The notes under the pieces were generated by a model. It saw only the letters and a list, made by a program, of their open reading frames with translations, made no database searches and was not told where the DNA came from. This document shows, piece by piece, positions 35,229-45,181 of a DNA stretch of 64,000 nucleotides. A program made the position numbers and the translations under genes. Location of the stretch: contig CM047805.1 of the NCBI GenBank assembly GCA_026214975.1, forward strand, positions 7,068,001-7,132,000. Direction: 5' to 3'. This DNA comes from Gentiana macrophylla (taxonomy: Eukaryota > Streptophyta > Magnoliopsida > Gentianales > Gentianaceae). The stretch's first letter is position 1; every line of letters begins with the position of its first letter.

Positions 35229-36942
35229 GATGGCGAAGCTCTTTGAACCTCTCAAGCCGCCGGATTCCCTTAGTCACCAGAAGTCATATGCAAAGAATGA
35301 ATGGGAATTCAACAAACAGATATCCTGATTTTGGGGTGTATGGGACGTGCAAAGGGGAACCACCCTCTTCGTCTCACGTGTGAACGAACTTGAGGTACTC
35401 TCACGGCCTTTGCTAATGCTTTGGTAGCTCGCTTTCTGATTCTGACCCTCGATTGATGACATTCGTAATTTTTTTTTTTACGCCGACTTAAAGGCTACAT
35501 GCAAAATTGGTTTGCTAGATACTAAACATGTTTTGGTCCATCCGGGATGTCAAGAAGACTATAATAGGTTGTTTACGCGACGTGAATGGTTTATGGAGCT
35601 AACCGGTTTGTGCTTTCAAATGGACAATTGATTTCCATTGTAATGCAGATTGCTCCTTGGTTCCCATTTGGTTTGAACTACCAGGTTTACCACTTCCTTT
35701 CTTTAATTCTAAATATGTTACTAAGATTGGCAGTTTGATTGGTCGACCTCTACAAACAGATGCGGCCACATCTGATATGCGGAGACCGTCGGTTGCGCGG
35801 GTTCTTGTTGAGGTTGATATTCTAAAACCGCGGTGTACTCGTATCTGGTTGGGTGAGGATGTGCATACTGGGCATTGGCAAGAAGTTAATGCGGAGTTTT
35901 GGCCCGATTATTGCTCTTTTTGTCATCGCATTGGCCATGCAGAAGCGAAATGTCAAAGGAAAAATCCGCCATCAGAAAATTTACGGAAGAATACAAATAA
36001 GGATAATAGTCACACGAAGAGGTCCGATACGCGTGTTCCTGAAACAAATCCAAGCAAACCCCAACAGGTCTATCAAGTGAAGCAACATAGTACTGTTACT
36101 CCTATAGCTCCTTCAGACATACACACCGGTAGTGTGAATACAGCAGCGGAAACTTCAACGGGCAATGCTATTCCTCCAACCGCTGCACCTTCGCAACCTG
36201 TGGATACCACCACCACACATAATACTTTTAGCATACTTGAATCTCTTGTTGAAGAAGAGTTAGTGGAGACAACTCACCTTTCTCTCGATGCAAATCAAAC
36301 AGTCAAGAATGCACAATCAATCGTGGTTGAGGAACCTCACCGCTTAGCAAGAGAGGCAAAGAAAAGACCACGACATTGGACCCAGGTGCTAAATCTTTTG
36401 AATATCCTACGAGCAAGGCACAACCTCAGGTAGATAAGGGACAACATAGTGCTCCGATCTTGAAGAATACTGGGACTGGGGCCTGGATATCGACTGACAG
36501 CTTAAGAGCTTTCCATTCCACCTTGCAGGCCCGCTTTGATGCTACCGGGGTAATTCCTGATTCGACAATATCAATCACCCCAGAGAAAGAATCCCCGACC
36601 CCTACCTATCTTGAATTAGCTATGAAGGGGGGGAGTGAACCTGATGCTGCTCAACAACAGAAGAGCCGAGGCAAAAAGAAAAACAAGACATCACCCAAGA
36701 GACGCTCACGCCAACATGATAAATTCGCCTGCAGCTCAGACGTGGATAAAGTAATAGACCAACTCGATACCTCAGATTATGAGTCAAACCAATATCTAAA
36801 CTCTTCCTTTCACCAATACGATGAATGGCAGATGGCTTCTGAGACCGAAGGATTCTCGACTGTAGCACCTTGTAAAGGGATGACGACAAGAGCAAGGAAG
36901 CAAAGTTACCGGAAATATGATGAAGACTACGATTACTATTAA
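35229..36942 (+). pseudogene. LINE ORF1 protein (DUF4283 and CCHC zinc knuckle)
   Basis: From an ATG at 35229 (MAKLFEPLKPPDSLSHQKSY) a broken frame leads through a DUF4283-like nucleic-acid-binding part (about 35360-35690; TTLFVSRV, KHVLVHPGC, YNRLFTR), then WFELPGLPLPFFNSKYV, then RPSVARVLVEVDILK, and a CCHC knuckle CSFCHRIGHAEAKC at about 35917-35958. The C-terminal part shifts frame at about 36376-36433 and ends KYDEDYDYY at 36942 with a Lys/Arg-rich block (KKKNKTSPKRRSRQ). ORF1 proteins coat LINE RNA. At least three frame breaks make this copy inactive. The longest open piece is 35657-36433. Confidence 0.75.
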
Positions 36943-37059
36943 TGCTTAAATTCCTTAAATGTCTTTTATTGCTTTGTGTTTTTGTGGAATCGACCGCGAA
37001 CTAAGGCGACACCCACATGTAATTTCTTTTTTTCCCTTTTCATCAATAAAAGTTATTCC

Positions 37060-37073
37060 TTAAAAAAAAAAAA
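37060..37073 (+). other. Poly(A) tail of LINE derivative
   Basis: A run of A directly after the ATTCCTT 3' end. It marks the 3' boundary and plus orientation. Confidence 0.8.
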
Positions 37074-39127
37074 AAGGAGGTCAAGATTTGATGAGGTTGC
37101 GAGAGATCCAAAGGTCGAGACTCGAAAGTTTTGATGATGGAGGATGTTTTATAAAGTTCGGTTGAGGATTTTCCGGGGTGGGGTTGAACGATCTGCTTTC
37201 CGGGTAGATATCGGGTCATTGTGCAAGTATGGGTGCAGATTCTGGGTAATCGGGTATATAGATTACAAAGGAAACTAATTAATAAACAGGATTTGAAAAA
37301 TATGACCTGCGATGAACTCAGAGCTAAGAAATAGAATGTATTCTACCTGCATGATGATAAGACGATGGTTGGTGCAATAGTCATGAACAGTCTTGTAAAT
37401 TTCCTTAAAGACAATGGGAGTAAGATCTGAAGCAAATGAATCTATCCTGCACCAGTTAAGTTTGACACTGCTATGGTGACTGCAGCTCCCAAAACGATCC
37501 CAACCACAACCCACAACTGCACTAAGAAATAAAACAAATAAGATATTCATTAAAGGCTTGGGTGTGCTTGATGAATTGCTCCAAGATATTCATTAACATT
37601 AATAGTAATATCTTATCAAATTAGATAAACTATGTCAACAATTCAAGGAGAGTGGCAGGGGATGAAATGAAACGAAAAATCACCAAGCAAATGTACCAAA
37701 TGAGCCCCATTATCGATCAAATAAAAAAAGTAACAAATTGCTGATAATAATGAAGAATATCTATTATCAACAACAATGCAACATACCTGCCGATCGGTAT
37801 ATTTGCTCCCATCACCTTCCAATAACACAACTCACAACTCTATGAAAATTGCTGAAGATATGAATCTACATGGAATCAATGGTAATCACTCAAAATATGT
37901 GTCGGTTTCCGAAGTAAAAGTCTATCTTTTAAAATATAAATAAAGACAATTTTCAAACTAACAAATAGTAATCGGACAGAGGAGGAAAACTATTCAATAA
38001 AAGAAGAAATAAGTGTTACATATGTGAACATACTTACATAGTGCTTTTTTCAGTCGACATCAAGCATTGTTACCTCTAATGATTTGAGTGATGAGAACCA
38101 TATTAGCTCTAAAATACAACTACAACTACTGTGTCGACAAATAGCTTTAATGAAGGAGCTATGATATTATGGTTGTCCCTGCAATATATCCATAACGAAA
38201 CACGACAACATTTACAAAGCAATAAATGAAATTCACAATAAATTGGGCACCAAGGCCATCACAATACCCACAAATACCTATTGTATACTAATTATTTTAC
38301 ATAACATCAAGCAGTGCATCTCTCTCCATCGTTTAATTTTATCGGATGTCCCTGAAGAAACTGAAGCAGTGGATCCAAACGCCAAATTATTCTCCATAAC
38401 TTAAATCAAAAACATTATTTTGCCAAATCCAAACGCCAAATTTAAGAGAATGGTGTTGAAGTGTCAACTTTGTCTTTGAGCTGAGATTTAAGAGTATAAT
38501 GTCTTATATCGATTTTTATCAGTTAGAAAGTGTGTGCCAACAACAATTAGTAAAACAGGACCACTAAGGTGGGACAATCTGGCCCTCTGGATTGACACTC
38601 AAATATTATTTATTTCTTAGAGTAATAATAAGTGCATACCGTTGTTACATAACATGTGACATAACGGTTATCTATATCGTTTATCATAATAAATTTACAT
38701 TATTATTAATTAGACTCATCACTATCAACGATGTAAATTATTGTTGTGTCACAGATTTTGTCCAGCAACGTATCCATGAATTTTTGTCCAACGACGTATC
38801 CATGAATTTGTTCATATCGGGTCACCACATCCAAAAACTACATTTTGCAATATAAAACTACATTTCTTAACAATAAAACTAAATCGTTTTAAAAAAAAAT
38901 AATTTCTCGGATCTTAAAAGTGTTGGAATACTACTGAGAATTAATGTTATTATTAACCCCTCAAAAAAAATTTAAAATATTATTAAGAAATACTTGAATC
39001 ATAACACAAATAAAAAGAAAGAAAAAAAAAACACAAATAATAATAAGAAAATCAAAAGTGTTGCAATCATGTTGTTGCATACGCAAGGACTTCTTGTTCA
39101 GCTTTAAACATGGCCATGTCTTCCAGC
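37074..39127 (-). other. Unassigned region with exon-like fragments
   Basis: Likely continuation of the DNA that the LINE inserted into. The minus segment around 37360-37520 contains an open stretch that could read LWVVVGIVLGAAVTIAVSNL (one hydrophobic segment), then AG and DRFICF or RIDSFASDLTPIVFK. Another at 37765-37810 resembles 34565-34600. No family is recognised. 38590-39127 is plain AT-rich DNA. Confidence 0.3.
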
Positions 39128-39422
39128 TATATAAAGCAAATTTACATTGTTGAAAAAGATAGAACAAATGTAAGCATTTTTGTTTGTCATTTTTATATCT
39201 TAAAAACTTCCAAAGTGCTCTTTAATATCTTTTGTCCAGAGTTAAAGGTTTACTCTCAGTTTAGTATCTCACTTAAATATTCGTGAAACTCGGGACAATG
39301 AATAAGGGTCGAATAATTTAAGAAGGACAACGATAATCGTGAAACTGTGAGGATCCAAATCTTCTAATTTTACAGGAATTGTTCAAGACATTGTTGATCA
39401 TCTTTACACCCAAATTACTACA
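39128..39422 (+). repeat. Copia2 5' LTR, 5'-truncated
   Basis: Near-identical to 44396-44692. It starts abruptly at GCTATATAAAGCAAATTTAC, the likely TATA box and downstream part (R-U5). U3 is gone, so no promoter enhancer remains. Confidence 0.85.
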
Positions 39423-39450
39423 TTCTTCTTAAATTATTGTTCTGATCACA

Positions 39451-40353
39451 ATGGTGAATGCAAAGTACTTGATGATGAACTTCGGGAAACTAGACAAGTT
39501 TGAAGGCGTTGATTTCCGAAGGTGGCAAAGGAAGATGCATTTCCTACTCACGGCATTGAAAGTGGTATATGTTCTTAGCACCGATATACCAGAAGTTGAT
39601 GATGATGCACCGTTGGAGGAATTACGAAAGCGGAACAAATGGGAAAATGATGACTACATTTGTCGTGGTCACATTGTAAATGGTATGTCTGATTCGTTAT
39701 TTGATATTTATCAAAACTTTGAGTCTGCAAAAGAATTATGGAATGCACTAGAAACTAAGTACTTAAATAAAGATGCATCCGCTAAAAAGTTTCTAGTAGG
39801 AAATTTCATGAAATACATGATGGTATATACACGGTCTGTAATGGAACAATTCAATGAACTTCAACGCATCTTAGGCCAGTTTGCACATCATAAGATGGAA
39901 ATGGATGAAGCCATTTATGTCTCTAGTATCATTGATAAACTACCACCGTCATGGAAAGACTTTAAGCATTTGTTAAAACACAAAAAGGAAGAACTCTCCT
40001 TGGTTGAACTTGGTAGCCATCTGTGTATTGAGGAATCCCTCAGGGCGCAGGAGGGTGTGAAATCCAAGGAAAAGGAAATTGATGAATCGACATCCATTCA
40101 TGTAATGGAGGCCGGGGAGTGTTCCAAAACGAACAAGGGAAAAGGAAATGGTAAGAAAACGAAACCATTCAAGGCTGGCAACAAAGAATCCGGAAAAAGG
40201 CCTTGGATTTGTGGCAAAACAGGGCACTACAAGGCTGATTGCCGAGTACGGAAGAACAGAAAGAGTAATGGTTCAGAACAGGGGTCGAAAGACACCAAGG
40301 ACCACCCAAGCATCAAGGTCAGAATATTAATTATGGATTTGATTCGGTTGTGA
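39451..40353 (+). pseudogene. Copia2 Gag with UBN2 domain
   Basis: The frame begins MVNAKYLMMNFGKLDKFEGV 29 bases after the LTR. Residues ~15-210 form the UBN2 gag domain of copia elements (FRRWQRKMHFLLTAL, ELWNALETKYL, MVYTRSVMEQFNELQRIL, IDKLPPSWKDFK). A zinc knuckle follows at about residue 250, reading WICGKTGHYKADC: the first Cys of the C-x2-C is missing, apparently by a small deletion. Gag packages element RNA; this knuckle would not bind zinc normally. The frame closes at 40353 and protease follows in another frame. Confidence 0.85.
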
Positions 40354-40928
40354 ATTATGTGCCATTTATTTCTGAAGCATTCTATATGCAGGATGATGAT
40401 GTACCGTGGTGGATCGACTCGGGAGCAACACGACATGTATGCAAAGATCAGAGCTGGTTTGAAGATTTTGAACCGGTGAATGATGGCTCCGTACTAAAAA
40501 TGGGAAACGAGTCGATGGCTATTGTAAAAGGCGTTGGAATTGCTATTTTAAATTTTAGTTCTGGAAAATTTGTAGAACTTTTTGATGTATTATTTGTTCC
40601 GTGCATCCGGAAAAACCTCATATCTGGTGCACTTTTATGTAAATCGGGCTATAAACAAGTGTATGAGTCCGATAGGTTTATATTATCTAAACATGGTGTG
40701 TTTGTAGGATTTGGTTACTTATGCAATAACATGTTTATGCTTAATATTGTAAATAATGAAGTTAATCGAGTTATGCATATTTCTGATGTTAATATCTCAA
40801 AGTTGTGGCATGCACGGTTAGGTCACGTGCATTATAAACGTATGCAAGTTATGTCTAAAAATGTATTAATTCCCCCGTTTGATATCAATGTGATAAATGT
40901 ACTACTTGTATGCTTACTAAAATTGTAA
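40342..40928 (+). pseudogene. Copia2 protease and gag-pre-integrase domain
   Basis: In a frame shifted from gag, the protease shows WWIDSGATRHVC (active-site D-S-G), then MGNESMAIVKGVG and LFVPCIRKNLISGALL. The gag-pre-integrase motif LWHARLGHVHYKRM follows near residue 155. The protease cuts the polyprotein. The frame ends in a stop at 40926-40928, just inside the zinc-binding N-terminus of integrase, and the product resumes at 40942 in another frame. Confidence 0.85.
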
Positions 40929-40941
40929 GACAACCATTTCG

Positions 40942-42246
40942 GTGTTGAAAGATCGCTCTACAATTTTGGAACATATTCATAGTGATTTGTGTGATTTTTA
41001 TGCCACACCGTCTTTAGGAAATAAGAAATATGTGATTACTTTTATAGATGATAGTACTCGTTTTTGTTATGTGTATTTACTTAATACTGAAGATGAGGCA
41101 CTTGATAAATTCAAAATTTATAAAAGTGAAGTAGAATTACAATTGATTTCTAGTATTAAACGCTTTCGTACCGATAGAGGTGGAGAATACTATGATCCAA
41201 CCTACTTCAGGTCGTGTGGTATTATACACGAGGTTACTGCACCGTATATGCCACAACAAAATGGCATTGCTGAGAGGAAGAACCGTACTCTAAAAGAGAT
41301 GGTAAATTCCATGTTGTCCTACTCGGGATTGAGTAATGGGTTTTGGGGTGAGGCTATGTTAACAGCCTGTTATCTACTAAATAGAATTCCTAATAAAAAG
41401 AATTCTGCTACCCCGTATGAACTTTGGTTCAAAAAGAAACCAAACTTGAATTATTTAAGAGTTTGGGGCTGTAGGGCGGTTGTTAAACTCTCCGATCCTA
41501 AAATTAAAACTTTAGGAGAAAGAGGCATCGATTGCATTTTCATTGGATATGCTAGTCATTCCAAGGCATATAGGTTTTATGTTATAGAACCTAGTGATTC
41601 CGTGGCTATACATTCGGTTATAGAATCACGTGATGCAATATTTGATGAGAATAGATTTACATATATTCCCAGACCAAAGGCTATTGCTCCTATGATAGTT
41701 GGGGTGGAGAATGTGGAGAATAATGATTCTCAAGTCGAGTCTTCTGAACTTCGAAGAAGTAAGAGGGCTAGAATAGCGAAAACATTTCCACCGAATTTTG
41801 TTACTTATTTGGTGGAAGGTTCGAGAAATGATGTTGGATATCAATACTCATATTGTTACAATATTGAGGATGATCCAAGAACATTTTCTGAGGCGATGGA
41901 ATCTCAGGATGTATCATTTTGGAAAGAAGCCATTAACGACGAGATGGATTCCATAATGGGTAACAATACGTGGATTCTTACAGATTTACCACGTGGTTGC
42001 AAACCGTTAGGTTGCAAATGGATTTTCAAAAGAAAAATGAGAGTCAACGGTACGGTTGACCGATATAAAGCCCGGTTAGTTGTGCAAGGCTTTAGGCAAA
42101 AGGAAGGTATCGATTATTTCGATACTTATGCTCCCGTTGCTAGAATCTCCACAATCAGGTTATTGATTGCCTTAGCCGCAATTCATAACTTGGTGATCCA
42201 TCAAATGGATGTTAAAACAAATAAGTTTAAATGGAGATTTGGATGA
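40942..42246 (+). pseudogene. Copia2 integrase and reverse transcriptase N-terminal half
   Basis: Integrase core: the first D in ILEHIHSDLCDFY, the second in FRTDRGGEYYD, and the E in NGIAERKNRTLKEM, all present. It is followed by CYLLNRIPNKK, the GYASHSKAYRFY-type connector, and RT from WKEAINDEMDSIMGNNTW, through KWIFKRK and YKARLVVQGF, to FDTYAPVARISTIRLL and MDVKT. At ~42220 the frame shifts (expected AFLNGDL; the read is NKFKWRFG). Integrase joins the DNA copy to the genome; RT makes that copy. With all catalytic residues visible, this is the best preserved pol block in the window. Confidence 0.9.
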
Positions 42247-43407
42247 AGAAATATACATGAAGCAACCGGAAGGATTTGTTATGCCCGGTAACGAGCATAA
42301 AGTATGTAAACTTGTAAAATCATTGTATGGACTTAAACAAGCTCCTAAACAATGGCATCAAAAGTTTGATGAGGTTGTCTTGACTAGTGGGTTTAAACTC
42401 AATCAATGGACAAGTGTATTTATAGTAGATTTGATGATACCGCAACAAGCAGTGATAATCATCTATATGTCGATGACATGTTGATTTTTGGTACAAACCA
42501 AAATCAGGTAGATAAATGTAAAGAACTCTTATCTTCAAGATTCTCTATGAAAGACATGGGGGAGGCTATTCTTGGTATTAAAATCAAGAGAAATCAGGGA
42601 GGAATTTCACTAACACAATCTCATTATATTGAGAAAGTATTGAAGAAATTTAATTGTGAAAATTGTACTCCGGCAAATTCTCCCATGGAGCCTCATGAGA
42701 AACTTGGACCTAATAAAGGTGAAACCGTGAATCAACTTGAATATTCACTAGTCATTGGTTGTTTGATGTATGCAATGACTAGTACACGACCGGATATTGC
42801 CTATGCGGTTGGGAAACTAAGTAGATATAAGAGTAACCCAAGTAATTGTCATTGGAGAGCGGTTGTTCGTGTATTGAAATATCTTAAGTCTACCAAAGAC
42901 TTTGGTTTGACTTATGTTGCATATCCTTCGGTGATTGGAGGATATTCGGATGCTAGTTGGATATCTAATGTAGAAGATCATTCTTCTACTAGTGGATGGG
43001 TGTTTGTTCTAGGTGGAGGTGCCATTTCTTGGGCTTCTAAGAAACAAACATGTATATCTAGCTCGACTATGAAGTCGGAGTTTATTGCCTTGGCAGCAGC
43101 CGGTAAAGAGGCAGAATGGCTTAGGAATTTGATTCATGAAATTCCTTTATGGCCTAAACCAATATCACCAATATCTATCCATTGTGATAGTTCCTCTACA
43201 CTGTCTAAAGCTTATAGTCATATATATAATAGTAAGTCGCGACACTTAGGCGTTAGACATAGCACGGTACGTGAGTTGATCTCTCACGGGGTGATATCGG
43301 TTGTTTTTGTGAGATCTCAAAGGAATTTAGCTGATCATTTGACGAAAGGATTAGCTAAGGACTTATTACAAAAGTCAGTTGTCGGGATGGGTCTACAACC
43401 CGTATAA
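42209..43407 (+). pseudogene. Copia2 reverse transcriptase C-terminal half and RNase H
   Basis: Two frames: 42209-42420 (NGDLDEEIYMKQPEGF, KLVKSLYGLKQAPKQWH) and 42406-43407. The second holds the RT catalytic YVDDMLIFG near residue 22, then [14 protein letters not shown] and [11 protein letters not shown]. RNase H follows: [20 protein letters not shown] (cut here), [18 protein letters not shown], and [12 protein letters not shown], with the catalytic acids in place. It ends [18 protein letters not shown] then GMGLQPV, the usual copia C-terminus. One frameshift near 42400 separates the two frames. Confidence 0.9.
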
Positions 43408-43942
43408 GTTTCTGATGCTAGGATACCCAATTTCCCTTTGGTACAATGCCTTAGGCTAAATTCAATATGGAAGGCCTGTTATTAGGAACTTGAGCACATG
43501 TATTAATCCCGAAGGTATGTGCTATAAACCTGTAGGGTTAGGTTGAAGTTTTATCTTCTTAATGAGTCTTTTAAAAGTGCTAATGCAGGTGCATGGTAAA
43601 TTAAAGATTCACCTATATGATTATGAGGTATGGCCGCTTCAAAGAAAGTTGGGTTAGTATTCTATATGCTCAAGAATGGATATGGACACAAGGCCGGATT
43701 TCAATAAATGGTGTCAAGAATAATACTTTGGAGTAGTCTCAATTCGTGTGTATTGTTATGTACATGTATTCAAAATGTGTAAAGGGGTTCAATGCTTACT
43801 CACACCCTAATACTCGAATATTTGCGTGTAATAATACTAGGTGAAAATTCAATCTTTGTGATAGTTTCATTGAAGCATGAGTTGGTTTATATTATGACTG
43901 TTGTTTTACTAAACCAAGCATTACACTTAAATGGGGGAGGAA
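43408..43942 (+). other. Copia2 3' untranslated region and purine tract
   Basis: No coding sequence; ends with the purine tract TGGGGGAGGAA directly before the 3' LTR. Confidence 0.75.
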
Positions 43943-44692
43943 TGTTGGTGATTTAAGTATAATCACAAGCCATTAAGGTTATCGGGGTTTAGTGCAAAGA
44001 TGGTTATACTCGTAACGCTATGATATAAGTACGGAGGTGCGGAGTGCACGCTTATATAAGTATTTACGAGTTTACGGATGTAAATGATCAAGTAGAGTTC
44101 GTAAAACAAGCTTAAAAGACACGAAAAATTCGTTTTGGAAAATCAGTGTCATAGGGCCGCCTATGAACCACAGGCGCCTGCCTATGAAGATTTTTTCAGG
44201 TAAAAATTGAACAGAGTCTTGTCTCATTTTTCTGACTTCACAGCGCCACCATCATTCATAAAGCGCGCCTATGGCCCGAAAACTGTATTATTGGTGTCTC
44301 TTGGTAATTTTAAGTGGGTACAACCAAATGGAACCTTTTCATTTGGGGTCTGTCACTTAACAACGAATTCTTTGCTCTCTTTCAGACATCCAAGTGCTAT
44401 ATAAAGCAAATTTACATTGTTGAAAAAGATAGAACAAATGTAAGCATTTTTGTTTGTCATTTTTATATCTTAAAAACTTTCAAAGTGCTCTTTAATCTCT
44501 TTTGTCCAGAGTTAAAGGTTTACTCTCAGTTTAGTATCTCACTTAAATATTCGTGAAACCTGGGACAAGGAATAAGGGTCGAATAATTTAAGAAGGACAA
44601 CGATAATCGTGAAACTGTGATGATCCAAATCTTCTAATTTTGCAGGAATTGTTCAAGACATTGTTGATTATCTTTACACCCAAAATACTACA
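43943..44692 (+). repeat. Copia2 3' LTR
   Basis: 750 bp, starts TGTTGGTGATTTAAG and ends AATACTACA. TATA-like TATATAAAG at about 44398. Confidence 0.85.
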
Positions 44693-44734
44693 GGAGGGTG
44701 TATATAAAGACTTCTTCCATAGTACATACTGTAC

Positions 44735-44834
44735 ATACACAATGAGGCTTGGCCACTAGGCCAAAGATGAGGCCTGAGGACACGGAGGTCCTAGGTTTGA
44801 GTCTTAGTTTAGGCAAATTTGAGCGTGCTTTATA
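44735..44834 (+). mobile_element. SINE-like fragment (tRNA-like boxes)
   Basis: GGCTTGGCCACTAGGCC resembles a degenerate box A and GGTTTGAGTC, ~50 bases on, a box B. The layout matches common plant SINE heads. There is no clear tail, because a MITE begins at 44835. Confidence 0.4.
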
Positions 44835-45108
44835 CGCCTTCCGTCTCAAAATATAAATCTGTTTTGTTTTTTGTATTGTCCCATAATATAAGACCCTTTA
44901 GAATACCAATATAGCATTTATTGCGTTGTATTCTTCATTTTACCCATTTATTTATTGTGAATTCGCCAACGATCTACTCTTTACAACTATTATATTAATA
45001 ATAGTCAAAAAGAATTTTAGACTATTACTTTTAAAATTTATAACACTCGTTCACTTTTTTGAATGGTGTAAAAACTCTAAACAAACTTATATTTTGGGTC
45101 GGTGGGAG
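44835..45108. mobile_element. Stowaway-like MITE (274 bp)
   Basis: The ends are inverted repeats: CTTCCGTCTCAAAATATAA at the left and, reading back from the right end, CTCCCACCGACCCAAAATAT. TA dinucleotides flank both sides (44833-44834, 45109-45110). AT-rich interior, no ORF. This is typical for Tc1/mariner-derived Stowaway MITEs. Confidence 0.8.
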
Positions 45109-45181
45109 TATAATTGTGCTATTGTTTCTGGAAAAGAAAAAACCTCCATACACACAAAAAAACTACTCTTTAGGGAAATGG

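Larger units (their letters stand above)
34939..37073 (+). mobile_element. L1-type LINE derivative with ORF1 and poly(A) but no ORF2
   Basis: ORF1 (to 36942) is followed by ~115 bp of 3' untranslated sequence with ATAAAAGTTATTCCTT and a pure A tract ending at 37073. There is no endonuclease or reverse transcriptase in between, where L1 elements carry ~3.5-4 kb of ORF2. The 5' boundary is approximate: the sequence turns GC-rich at about 34939. I did not find a target duplication. It could be an internally deleted LINE or a retrotransposed ORF1-only transcript. Confidence 0.7.
39128..44692 (+). mobile_element. Copia2: Ty1/copia element with truncated 5' LTR
   Basis: gag, protease, integrase, RT and RNase H follow in copia order, then the purine tract TGGGGGAGGAA at 43932-43942 and the 3' LTR (43943-44692). 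The 5' LTR retains only 39128-39422, matching the last ~298 bp of the 3' LTR; the first ~450 bp are missing and replaced by unrelated AT-rich DNA. No 5-bp duplication can be tested. The remaining LTR parts differ by only a few bases, so the element looks fairly young, yet the reading frame breaks at about 40351, 40928, 42230 and 42400. Confidence 0.9.

Noticed and set aside
34836..35246. 136-codon plus-strand ORF
   Set aside because: It crosses the presumed LINE 5' boundary, has no known domain and is in a different frame from ORF1.
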